This document shows, one piece after another, positions 21,575 to 28,216 of a stretch of DNA of 64,000 nucleotides. Every line of letters starts with the position of its first letter. Positions within the stretch are counted from its first letter, which is position 1. The stretch lies in the NCBI GenBank assembly GCA_900768875.1, contig CAAGEP010000003.1, forward strand, positions 186,001-250,000, given 5' to 3'. This DNA comes from Alphaproteobacteria bacterium (GTDB lineage: Bacteria > Pseudomonadota > Alphaproteobacteria > CAAGCB01 > CAG-977). Position numbers and translations under genes: made by a program. The notes beneath the pieces were generated by a model. That model had not been told where the DNA came from, ran no database searches, and saw nothing but the letters and a program-made list of their open reading frames with translations.

Positions 21575-23565
21575 TGAGCAATACTTTGGGATTCATTCGT
21601 TTCAACACGGGCGAAATTTCCGCTTTGATGAGCGGGCGCATCGATACCGAAGAATACAGCGGCGCATGCCAAGTGCTGCAAAACTTTATTCCGTCGGTGC
21701 AGGGGCCTGTTTCCAGACGCGGCGGAACACGCTTTGTTTCCGCCGTCAAAGACAGTAACAAAAAAGTGCGCCTGTATGCTTTTCAGTTTTCCGTGACACA
21801 AGCTTATCTGCTGGAGTTCGGCGATAAGTACATCCGTTTTTTCAATCATGGACAAGCGGTGCTGAAAGACGGTGTTCCGTATGAAATCGCGTCGCCGTAC
21901 GGAGAATCCGATTTGGACGGTTTGTATTTTTCCCAGTCGGGCGATGTCGTTTTTATCGCGCACAAGGACTTTCCGCTGAAAACGTTGACCCGTTACGGAA
22001 TGACGGATTGGCGGCTGGTTGATTTCACGATGATTGACGGTCCGTATTTGCCCGTCAATGCTGACAATATTTCGATTACGCCGTCGGCAGTGTCGGGCGC
22101 GATGACTTTAACGGCTTCGGCGGCGTTGTTCAAATCGACCGATGTCGGCCGTCAAGTGCGTTTGATGCATGCCAACAAACCCAATGTTCAATGGGGGTGC
22201 GCGACAATCACGGAATATGTCAACGCCACTTCCGTCAAAGCGGTCGGGACGGACGGCTATCCTTTTATGGCGACGACGGCGACAAAGTTTTGGCGGCTGG
22301 GCGCGCTTTCAAAAACAACGGGGTATGCGAACGCGGTTACGTTTTTTGAGCAAAGGCTTGTGCTGGGCAAGGGAAACGGCGTTTACGGATCAAAAGTCGG
22401 CCAATATGAAATCTTTTCCCCGACCGCCGCCGATGCAAGCGTTACGGCGGAGTACGGCTATGGATGCGAGCTGTCGTCCGACCAAATCAACGATATTTGC
22501 TGGCTGTCGTCGGGCAGGACTTTGGCAATCGGGACGGTCGGGGCTGACTTTACGCTGACGGCGACCAGCGGGGACACGTCTTTGCCGCTGAATGTGAAAG
22601 TTCAGCGCCATTCCAGTTTCGGCAGCGAAGCGGTTCAGCCCGTTAAAGTCAGTCATGCGACTCTGTTTGTTCAGCATTACGGCAGAAAAGTCCGCGCTTT
22701 TCAGTATGACATCAATTCCGACGATTATTCGGCGCGGGATGTGACGACTTTGGCGCCGCACATGACGTTCGGCGGAGTCAAAGAAATGGCGCTTCAGCAG
22801 GAACCCGTTCCCGTGGTGTGGTGTCTGCTGAAAAACGGCAATCTGGCCGGGTTGACTTATGAAGCCGAAGAATCGGTGTCCGCATGGCATACTTTTCAAA
22901 CCGAAAACGGAAAGGTTGAAAGCATTGCATCTTTGCCGACCGCGAACGGTGAAAAAGACGAGCTTTATCTGATTGTTCGCCGGAAAATCAACGGGCAAAG
23001 CGTCCGCTACATTGAAGTGATGGAAACGGGGTTGCCCGAAGATGCGCAAGATTCCAAAGAAGCGTTTTTCGTGGACTGCGGCGCGTCTTATCACGGGGAA
23101 AAAGCTTCTGTCATTTCGGGGCTTGAATACTTGGAAGGGCAGACGGTCGCCGTTTTGGCGGACGGCGCGGTGCAAAACGAAAAAACGGTCAAGGACGGAA
23201 AAATCGTTTTGGATACGGCCGCAAGCGTCGTGCATGCCGGTTTGCCGTTTACGTCGGTTTTGCAAACAATGCCTCTGTCCAACGGAGCGGCGGAGGAAAC
23301 CGCCAAAAAACGCATCGTTGCCGTTTTGGTGCGCTTGTATAAAAGCATCGGTTTTAAAATCGGGCTGGAAAAAACGGGGGAACATCAGTCGTTCCGTCAG
23401 ATCAGCGATGTGATGGGGATAGCGCCGGCTTTGTTCACAGGGGACAAAAAAGTCGCTTATTCGGGCGGATGGGAAAACGGCGTTTCTGTCAGAATTGAAC
23501 AAAATCAGCCGTTGCCTTTGACGATTTTGAGCGTGTTTCCCGTGGTGGCGGCAAACAAGATATAG
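21574..23565 (+). CDS. Tail tubular/nozzle protein B-like (663 aa)
   Basis: The start MSNTLGFIRFNTGEISALMSGRIDTEEYS, the segment LQNFIPSVQGPVSRRGGTRFV, and AFQFSVTQAYLLEFGDKYIRFF are features of podophage nozzle/tail tubular B proteins. A beta-propeller-like region with repeated strand patterns follows up to about 550. Length is somewhat shorter than T7 gp12 (about 790) but within the range for this group. It would form the end of the short tail; no tail fibre or spike gene follows. Confidence 0.8.
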   Translation: MSNTLGFIRFNTGEISALMSGRIDTEEYSGACQVLQNFIPSVQGPVSRRGGTRFVSAVKDSNKKVRLYAFQFSVTQAYLLEFGDKYIRFFNHGQAVLKDGVPYEIASPYGESDLDGLYFSQSGDVVFIAHKDFPLKTLTRYGMTDWRLVDFTMIDGPYLPVNADNISITPSAVSGAMTLTASAALFKSTDVGRQVRLMHANKPNVQWGCATITEYVNATSVKAVGTDGYPFMATTATKFWRLGALSKTTGYANAVTFFEQRLVLGKGNGVYGSKVGQYEIFSPTAADASVTAEYGYGCELSSDQINDICWLSSGRTLAIGTVGADFTLTATSGDTSLPLNVKVQRHSSFGSEAVQPVKVSHATLFVQHYGRKVRAFQYDINSDDYSARDVTTLAPHMTFGGVKEMALQQEPVPVVWCLLKNGNLAGLTYEAEESVSAWHTFQTENGKVESIASLPTANGEKDELYLIVRRKINGQSVRYIEVMETGLPEDAQDSKEAFFVDCGASYHGEKASVISGLEYLEGQTVAVLADGAVQNEKTVKDGKIVLDTAASVVHAGLPFTSVLQTMPLSNGAAEETAKKRIVAVLVRLYKSIGFKIGLEKTGEHQSFRQISDVMGIAPALFTGDKKVAYSGGWENGVSVRIEQNQPLPLTILSVFPVVAANKI

Positions 23566-23574
23566 GAGGATGAA

Positions 23575-23946
23575 ATGGAAAAATTGAAAACAGCAGGTAA
23601 ACTGCTGACAATCCGTCAGGATTGGAACAATGCACGGCGCGATTTTCGCGATGCGCAGGACGAAGCGCGCGATTTGTTGGAAAAAAATGCGTGGGACGAA
23701 AAGAAACTGCGCCGCGAAAACAACGAAGAACGCGGCAAAAATCTGTCCCGCATCGGGGCTTCCGGCGTCAAGGCGGCTTCGTACGATGACGCTTTGTTTT
23801 ACAACGACTTGAAGACGGAACAGGAAGCGGATTTCAATCGTAAACAGGCTGTCGGCGAAGCGTATCGTTCCGTGCGCAAGGCGCGCGCCGAGAAAAAAGC
23901 CGCCAAGCTGAAATACTCGCTGTCGCTGCTGGACTCGTTCTTGTAA
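23575..23946 (+). CDS. Charged coiled-coil phage protein (123 aa)
   Basis: An almost entirely helical, highly charged protein: RQDWNNARRDFRDAQDEARDLLEKN..., a short break around RIGASGVKAASYDDALFYNDL, and a second helix (EAYRSVRKARAEKKAAKLKY). It sits where podophages encode internal virion or ejection proteins, but at 123 residues it is far shorter than those and has no lytic domain. Possibly a reduced internal protein; otherwise unknown. GGAGGATG provides a strong ribosome-binding site. Confidence 0.55.
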   Translation: MEKLKTAGKLLTIRQDWNNARRDFRDAQDEARDLLEKNAWDEKKLRRENNEERGKNLSRIGASGVKAASYDDALFYNDLKTEQEADFNRKQAVGEAYRSVRKARAEKKAAKLKYSLSLLDSFL

Positions 23947-23957
23947 GGGAGGAAAAA

Positions 23958-24122
23958 ATGCAAAATGTCAAGGAAGCGGGGGCGGTCGGCATCGGATTGA
24001 CTGCGCCCGCGTGGATTGGCGTGTTTAACGAATACGTCGGATTCTTTATCGGTATTGCAACGCTGGTTTATGCCGTCGGGCGCGTGTACTTTCTGTTTAA
24101 AAATCAGGGGGAACGCGCGTGA
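23958..24122 (+). CDS. Small single-span membrane protein in the lysis cassette (54 aa)
   Basis: ATG at 23958 follows GGGAGGAAAAA. The protein has one hydrophobic helix (about residues 24-42, EYVGFFIGIATLVYAVGRV) with a short N-terminal Gly/Ala-rich part and a basic end. It overlaps the lysozyme start (GTG at 24119) by 4 bases. Its size and position fit a holin, pinholin or antiholin that would partner the holin-like protein at 24594. Confidence 0.6.
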   Translation: MQNVKEAGAVGIGLTAPAWIGVFNEYVGFFIGIATLVYAVGRVYFLFKNQGERA

Positions 24123-24619
24123 TAAGCAAAAAAGGACTGGCTATGCTCAAGACTTTTGAAAGCTTTGTGCCGCTGGAATACACTTGTGTCGCCGGCAGGC
24201 GCACAATCGGCTACGGACACGTGGTCAAAGGCGGCGAAAGCTTTCCCGCAGGCGTCAGCGAAGCCAAAGCCGAAGAACTGTTGCGCCAAGATGTCGCCGA
24301 AGCCGAAAAAGCCGTGGCGGATCTGGTCAAAGTGCCGCTGAAACAATGTCAAAAAGACGCGCTGATTTCGTTTGCTTTCAATATCGGGCGGCGGAATTTT
24401 GCCGGATCGACTTTGCTGCGCGTGCTGAACGACGGGGATTACGACAAAGTGCCGCAAGAGCTGATGCGCTGGGTTTACGCGGGCGGTTATGTATGGAAAG
24501 GCTTGAAGCTGCGCCGAAAACGCGAAGCCGAATTGTTTGCGACGGGGCGGGTTGATTTCCGCCCCGATTTATTGTTACACGAAAGGAAAAATTATGGAAA
24601 ACTTGGGACAAATCTTTGA
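24119..24619 (+). CDS. Phage lysozyme, GH24 family endolysin (166 aa)
   Basis: The active-site pattern E-8-(C/D)-5-T is present: Glu in KTFESF, Cys in EYTCVAG and Thr in RRTIGYGH. The Cys variant of the middle position is known from R21- and related endolysins, so activity is expected. It cleaves the glycan strands of peptidoglycan. GTG start 24119 is coupled to the preceding membrane protein. There is no signal-anchor sequence, so a holin is needed for release. The downstream gene starts inside its 3' end (26-base overlap). Confidence 0.9.
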   Translation: MISKKGLAMLKTFESFVPLEYTCVAGRRTIGYGHVVKGGESFPAGVSEAKAEELLRQDVAEAEKAVADLVKVPLKQCQKDALISFAFNIGRRNFAGSTLLRVLNDGDYDKVPQELMRWVYAGGYVWKGLKLRRKREAELFATGRVDFRPDLLLHERKNYGKLGTNL

Positions 24620-24785
24620 AACTTTGCTGTTTTGGTTCGGAACGGTTGTGGCGGCGGCGTCCATTATCGTCAAAGCGACGCCGACGCAAAAAGACGACGC
24701 CGTATTGGCAAAAGTCGTCAAAGTGCTGGATGTGCTGTCCATCGTCAACGCCAAAATCAACGACGGCAAGCAGACAAATGTCTGA
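24594..24785 (+). CDS. Holin-like membrane protein (63 aa)
   Basis: One N-terminal hydrophobic helix (LLFWFGTVVAAASIIV, residues 10-26) is followed by TPTQKDDAVLAKVVKVLDVL, the pattern TPT-x-DD-x-(5)-V that is usual in a family of short phage holins. The start ATG follows GAAAGGAAAAA and lies inside the lysozyme gene. The stop overlaps the start of the inner-membrane spanin by 8 bases. Confidence 0.72.
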   Translation: MENLGQIFETLLFWFGTVVAAASIIVKATPTQKDDAVLAKVVKVLDVLSIVNAKINDGKQTNV

Positions 24786-24984
24786 TGTCGTTTTAATCGT
24801 TCAAGCCGTCCTGCTGATTGGCGGAATGGTTTTCGCTTTTCGAGCGGGACGGCAAAGGGAAAGAAATGAAACAATCGACAAAAAATCAAAAGCTGAAGCG
24901 GCGGCGCGCAAAGCGCGTTTCGATTTGGGCAATCCTGCTGTTGTCAAGCGGCTGCACGACACTTACAAACGGCGGATTTTGTGA
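24778..24984 (+). CDS. Inner-membrane spanin, Rz-like (68 aa)
   Basis: An N-terminal membrane helix (residues 4-21, VVLIVQAVLLIGGMVFAF) is followed by a charged periplasmic helix (RQRERNETIDKKSKAEAAARK). This is the layout of an i-spanin, although short. A lipoprotein gene begins inside it in another frame, the classical embedded Rz/Rz1 arrangement. Together they fuse inner and outer membranes in the last step of lysis. Confidence 0.7.
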   Translation: MSDVVLIVQAVLLIGGMVFAFRAGRQRERNETIDKKSKAEAAARKARFDLGNPAVVKRLHDTYKRRIL

Positions 24985-25087
24985 TCTGTATCAGCCGATA
25001 TATGCCGATTACGATCATGACACCGCGCAAACAATCAGGCAAATCGATATGAACAACATCGTTTATGACCGATTGTGCGCGCGGTGA
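24866..25087 (+). CDS. Outer-membrane lipoprotein spanin, Rz1-like, embedded in Rz (73 aa)
   Basis: The ATG at 24866 follows AAAGGGAAAG. A basic N-region (KQSTKNQKLKRRRAKR) precedes the signal WAILLLSSGC with the lipobox Cys at about 31. The mature part contains CDLYQPIYADYD and IDMNNIVYDRLC, a pattern common in short lipoproteins at the end of phage lysis cassettes. It overlaps the Rz-like gene by 119 bases in the +1 frame and continues 103 bases beyond it. Confidence 0.72.
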   Translation: MKQSTKNQKLKRRRAKRVSIWAILLLSSGCTTLTNGGFCDLYQPIYADYDHDTAQTIRQIDMNNIVYDRLCAR

Positions 25088-25103
25088 ACGCGCTTCAAAC
25101 GTC

Positions 25104-25625
25104 TTAATCCTCATCAACATACTGCGTGTGGGGAAAAAGGGGAGAAATTATGGGGGCTATAAAGCTCAAAGTAGACGGCAATAATAAAATTGATACAAAT
25201 AACAGCGAGATGTATGTCTTTTTGTGATTTGTCGCGTAAGCCCAGATAAATGCGGTTGTAAACAAAAACGGAATGATGAGCGAAAAAACGAGAATCGGGA
25301 GCGTGTCTTCAAAAAAGTTGAAAGAGAAGGCAATAGCGTAAATACATAAAAAGATAAGAAAATATAAAACTATCGACAGCGATATATTAAATAAAATTAT
25401 TTTAATTTTTGTAAGACTTTTGTTTTTGCGTTTGTAGTAAAAATTGACTGCAAGCATGAAAAATGAAAGCGAAAATATGAAACAATAAAAATCGTATCTT
25501 TTGAATATCGGTTTTTTATCTGTCGAAAGAAGTTCCATCATTGAGTAAAAAGTTAAATAAAACAACGATATGTATATTAAAGCGCGAACAGCATTTGAAT
25601 TTTTTAGTTTTTGAAGATTAAACAT
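25104..25625 (-). CDS. Multi-span membrane protein 1, putative immunity protein (173 aa)
   Basis: AT-rich gene on the strand opposite to the phage cassette. ATG at 25625 follows TTGGAG at a good distance. About five hydrophobic helices are visible, e.g. YDFYCFIFSLSFFMLAVNFYY and TLPILVFSLIIPFLFTTAFIWAY, joined by short basic loops. It is a close paralogue of the gene at 25662 (an 82-base stretch is identical). Membrane proteins facing a polymorphic toxin gene are often immunity proteins against toxins acting at the envelope; that role is inferred from position only. Confidence 0.65.
   Translation of the reverse strand: MFNLQKLKNSNAVRALIYISLFYLTFYSMMELLSTDKKPIFKRYDFYCFIFSLSFFMLAVNFYYKRKNKSLTKIKIILFNISLSIVLYFLIFLCIYAIAFSFNFFEDTLPILVFSLIIPFLFTTAFIWAYATNHKKTYISLLFVSILLLPSTLSFIAPIISPLFPHTQYVDED
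25430..25511 (-). repeat. 82-base identical segment, copy 1 (in membrane protein 1)
   Basis: Identical to 25976-26057. It shows a recent duplication or gene conversion between the two paralogues. Confidence 0.85.
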
Positions 25626-25653
25626 CGTATACTCCAAGGGAAAGGAAAGAAAG

Positions 25654-25668
25654 ATGACAACCTATAAC
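25654..25668 (+). pseudogene. 5' end remnant 1 of the toxin gene
   Basis: A ribosome-binding stretch (GGGAAAGGAAAGAAAG) and the codons ATG ACA ACC TAT AAC match the beginning of the toxin gene at 27076 (Met-Thr-Thr-Tyr-Asn). Afterwards the sequence is the antisense of membrane protein 2, so only the first codons survive. It sits divergent from membrane protein 1, the same geometry as the intact toxin. Confidence 0.5.
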
Positions 25669-26174
25669 TGCGTGTTGAAAAAAAGAGGAAAGAATAGATT
25701 GCCTATAAAGCCCAAAGGATTCGGCGATAATAAGATTGATACAAATAACAGCGAGATGCAGGTCTTTTTGCGATTTGTCGCGTAAGCCCAGATAAATGCC
25801 GTTGTAAACAAAAACGGAATGATGAACGTAAAAAAGAAAAGCGGGAATGTGTCTTCAAAAATGTGGTACGAGAAAACAAAGGTGTAAATAGATAAAAAGA
25901 TAAGAAAATATAAAACTATCGACAGTGATATATTAAATAAAATTATTTTAATATTTGTAAGACTTGTGTTTTTGTGTTTGTAGTAAAAATTGACTGCAAG
26001 CATGAAAAATGAAAGCGAAAATATGAAACAATAAAAATCGTATCTTTTGAATATCGGAAGTCGTTTGTCTTCTGTAGCAAGAGTCATCATCGGGCAAAAT
26101 GTTAAATAAAATAAAGTGATATATATTAAAGCGTGAACAGCATTTGAATTTTTTAGTTTTTGAAGATTAAACAT
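25662..26174 (-). CDS. Multi-span membrane protein 2, putative immunity protein (170 aa)
   Basis: Paralogue of the gene at 25104: same start MFNLQKLKNSNAV, same helices (YDFYCFIFSLSFFMLAVNFYYK; IIPFLFTTAFIWAYATN) and different loops and C-terminus. ATG at 26174 follows TTGGAG. Its last codons overlap the first codons of the broken toxin copy at 25654, so the junction of the duplication can be seen. Variation between the copies is concentrated in the second and fourth loops, as expected if specificity differs (inference). Confidence 0.65.
   Translation of the reverse strand: MFNLQKLKNSNAVHALIYITLFYLTFCPMMTLATEDKRLPIFKRYDFYCFIFSLSFFMLAVNFYYKHKNTSLTNIKIILFNISLSIVLYFLIFLSIYTFVFSYHIFEDTFPLFFFTFIIPFLFTTAFIWAYATNRKKTCISLLFVSILLSPNPLGFIGNLFFPLFFNTQL
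25976..26057 (-). repeat. 82-base identical segment, copy 2 (in membrane protein 2)
   Basis: Identical to 25430-25511. Confidence 0.85.
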
Positions 26175-26204
26175 CGCACACTCCAAGGGAAAGGAAAAAG
26201 AAAG

Positions 26205-26276
26205 ATGACAACCTATGATATACAAAAGTGTGACGGATTCAAACTGGTTTATGAAGAAAAATTCTATTCAATCTGA
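26205..26276 (+). pseudogene. 5' end remnant 2 of the toxin gene (23 codons)
   Basis: Begins MTTYDIQKCDGFKLV, clearly related to MTTYNIPKHDGFKHL of the toxin at 27076, and ends at a stop after 23 codons. It has the same GGGAAAGGAA start region and lies divergent from membrane protein 2. Its 3' end overlaps the end of membrane protein 3. Confidence 0.65.
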
Positions 26277-26737
26277 TGAATATTAAGGAAATAGGAAATG
26301 AATGGGTAATAAATTGGCAGAAGAAGAATTATGAGAGTTGTTGTAAATAGTATTTTGCTGTGTTTAAATGAGTGTAATAATATTGATGTAAATATTGCCG
26401 GTATTATGAGCGATAGAGTGTAATTTATCTTCAATGGAATTTCAACGGGAATAACAACAAATATAAAAAATGAGAATATATCTGCTAATAGCAACTCTAT
26501 TGCCAGTAAGAGTGTAACGAACAGAGTATTTTTTTTGTTGAGCGTAAAATATGGGATAGTTTTAAGGAAAAGGCAACATAATGACAAATATAATATTAAG
26601 TTTAATAAATATGATAAGCTTTTATTGAAGCCTAAGAAAATCTCGTAAGAAAAAAATGAAATCACAATCAAAATAGATAATGATAAAATTTTAAGCCCCA
26701 ATTTTTTTAAAAATTTATAATTTTGAAAATCAAACAA
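26264..26737 (-). CDS. Multi-span membrane protein 3 (157 aa)
   Basis: AT-rich, with four to five hydrophobic helices (ILSLSILIVISFFSYEIFL, LLNLILYLSLCCLFL, FVTLLLAIELLLADIFSFFIFVVI, TTTLIILLLPIYYPFISYFL). The start is TTG with CGGAGGTTAATC upstream, the same type of start as the next gene. It is not an obvious paralogue of proteins 1 and 2 in sequence but has the same size, direction and composition. It probably belongs to the same immunity-like set; no known family was recognised. Confidence 0.55.
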   Translation of the reverse strand: MFDFQNYKFLKKLGLKILSLSILIVISFFSYEIFLGFNKSLSYLLNLILYLSLCCLFLKTIPYFTLNKKNTLFVTLLLAIELLLADIFSFFIFVVIPVEIPLKINYTLSLIIPAIFTSILLHSFKHSKILFTTTLIILLLPIYYPFISYFLNIHQIE

Positions 26738-26758
26738 GATTAACCTCCGAAATGTGTG

Positions 26759-27049
26759 TTAATAAAATAAATGTGCAAAAATACAATTTATGTGAGGAAG
26801 CGATATGACGATGAGTATGTAAAACAAAGCTTTTAAATTGTAAAAATATGAAAATATCAGCAGCGAATATATTGTTATCGGTTCGACTATTAAAATCAGC
26901 ATAAACATTAAATCTGATTTTATTTCTCCTTTCATGCTGCAATAAAGTAGCATTGATGATAAATAAAGAAAAACGAAAGGAATGTTTATGAATAAAAATG
27001 TAAAAAATAACAATAATGATTTTTTGCTTTTTTTATGAAATTTTAACAA
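26759..27049 (-). CDS. Multi-span membrane protein 4 (96 aa)
   Basis: The start is TTG at 27049 with AGAGGTTAG upstream. Three hydrophobic helices are visible (LLLFFTFLFINIPFVFLYL, SDLMFMLILIVEPITIYSLLIFSY, ALFYILIVISLPHINCIFAHL). It is encoded divergently from the toxin gene, 26 bases away, the position expected for the cognate immunity gene or a regulator. Shorter than its neighbours, so it may be a decayed copy. The family was not recognised. Confidence 0.55.
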   Translation of the reverse strand: MLKFHKKSKKSLLLFFTFLFINIPFVFLYLSSMLLYCSMKGEIKSDLMFMLILIVEPITIYSLLIFSYFYNLKALFYILIVISLPHINCIFAHLFY

Positions 27050-27075
27050 CTCTAACCTCTGAAGGGAAATGAAAG

Positions 27076-28209
27076 ATGACTACCTATAATATACCAAAGC
27101 ACGACGGATTCAAGCATTTAAATCCGAAATTATCGGATTATGAAAAAGCTGTAACAGGCATTTTCAATGAAATGAAGCTTCGACAACAAGATAAAGATGT
27201 CGAAAATATGCAACATTCTGTAGTTCAATTTTCGAAACTCAAGAACTTGGGGCAAACAAATGCAAAATGGGATCACAAGCCCGTTTTGAAAAAGCATATT
27301 TCATCGTATTTCCATAAAAAACTGACGAATGCGAAAGGAAAGCCCGCTACGGTTTTCGGGACGATGATTCCGGGGGATAAAAAATATTTGTATGATCACG
27401 ACATTTGGTCAAATATTCATTTTGGCTACGCAGGTAAATTAAGCAATAGTTGGGATGTAACCATAGATGTAGGTTCAAGACTTCACGATCTTAAATATGG
27501 ACATTTTAGAGCTTTTTTTAGTTCTAACACGGATGCGAATGCGGTCAGTTTGGGAATGCATTTGTTCGACAAGTACGGAACAAATCTGAAAAAATCGGAT
27601 TTGGAACGCGAAGTGTTCAACAACCGCGCAAAACTGAACCGTTATGAACGCAAGGATTTAATCGAAAAGGTTCATATTGTCAAAGCCGGCGACACGATTT
27701 TCAATCTTGCCAAGGAAAACAATATCGCCCCCGAAGAAATTCTGCATAAAAATCCGCAGTTGACGGATGTGCGTCATTTGATTCCCGGAACGGCTCTGAA
27801 AATGCCGAATCCGTCAGAAATCCGCATGCTGTCCGACGCGGATGCGGCCGAAATTATGAACAGCAACGCCTATTTGTGGGAAAAAGGCGAGGAACACAAT
27901 AAGCTGGTCGAAATTGTAAAACAGCATTTTGAGGCTAAAGAGGAATATAGAGATTTAACGGCTTTGTTGAATATGGCGGCTGATGCGCCGTTGTATGTTT
28001 GGATAACGCAGGGGGATGATCTGGTTCGCGCGGAGCATGCCGAACGCGACGGCGGCATTTTTGACATGGACAATCCGCCCGATGGCGGCAACCCCGGTGA
28101 GGCGTACAACTGTCGCTGCATGGCCGTTTCGGTGTTCAATGGAATATCGATGCGGCCTTTGTTGGATTTGCATCAAACTCAGGACGAAATTGACGAAAAT
28201 GAAAGATGA
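27076..28209 (+). CDS. Chimeric phage polymorphic toxin: Ntox44-like, LysM, MuF-like C-terminus (377 aa)
   Basis: Three parts are visible. Residues about 60-170 match the polymorphic toxin type 44 pattern (YDHDIWSNIHFGYAG at 106-120, then RLHDLKYGHF). Residues about 198-244 are a LysM repeat (HIVKAGDTIFNLAKENNIAPEEILHKNP...LIPGTALKMP), which binds peptidoglycan. Residues about 306-352 have the C-terminal signature of Mu gpF-type minor head proteins (W.TQGDDLVRAEHAERDG...PGEAYNCRC). MuF-linked toxins are known from temperate phages, but normally with the toxin at the C-terminus. It probably is packaged with or carried by the phage-like particle and acts on the envelope of a target cell; the activity is not shown. 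Confidence 0.7.
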   Translation: MTTYNIPKHDGFKHLNPKLSDYEKAVTGIFNEMKLRQQDKDVENMQHSVVQFSKLKNLGQTNAKWDHKPVLKKHISSYFHKKLTNAKGKPATVFGTMIPGDKKYLYDHDIWSNIHFGYAGKLSNSWDVTIDVGSRLHDLKYGHFRAFFSSNTDANAVSLGMHLFDKYGTNLKKSDLEREVFNNRAKLNRYERKDLIEKVHIVKAGDTIFNLAKENNIAPEEILHKNPQLTDVRHLIPGTALKMPNPSEIRMLSDADAAEIMNSNAYLWEKGEEHNKLVEIVKQHFEAKEEYRDLTALLNMAADAPLYVWITQGDDLVRAEHAERDGGIFDMDNPPDGGNPGEAYNCRCMAVSVFNGISMRPLLDLHQTQDEIDENER

Positions 28210-28216
28210 GTTTTTA

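Noticed and set aside
24119..24619. Lysozyme suspected inactive because the usual Asp of the E-D-T triad is Cys
   Set aside because: The E-8-C-5-T arrangement is a known functional variant in R21-type endolysins.
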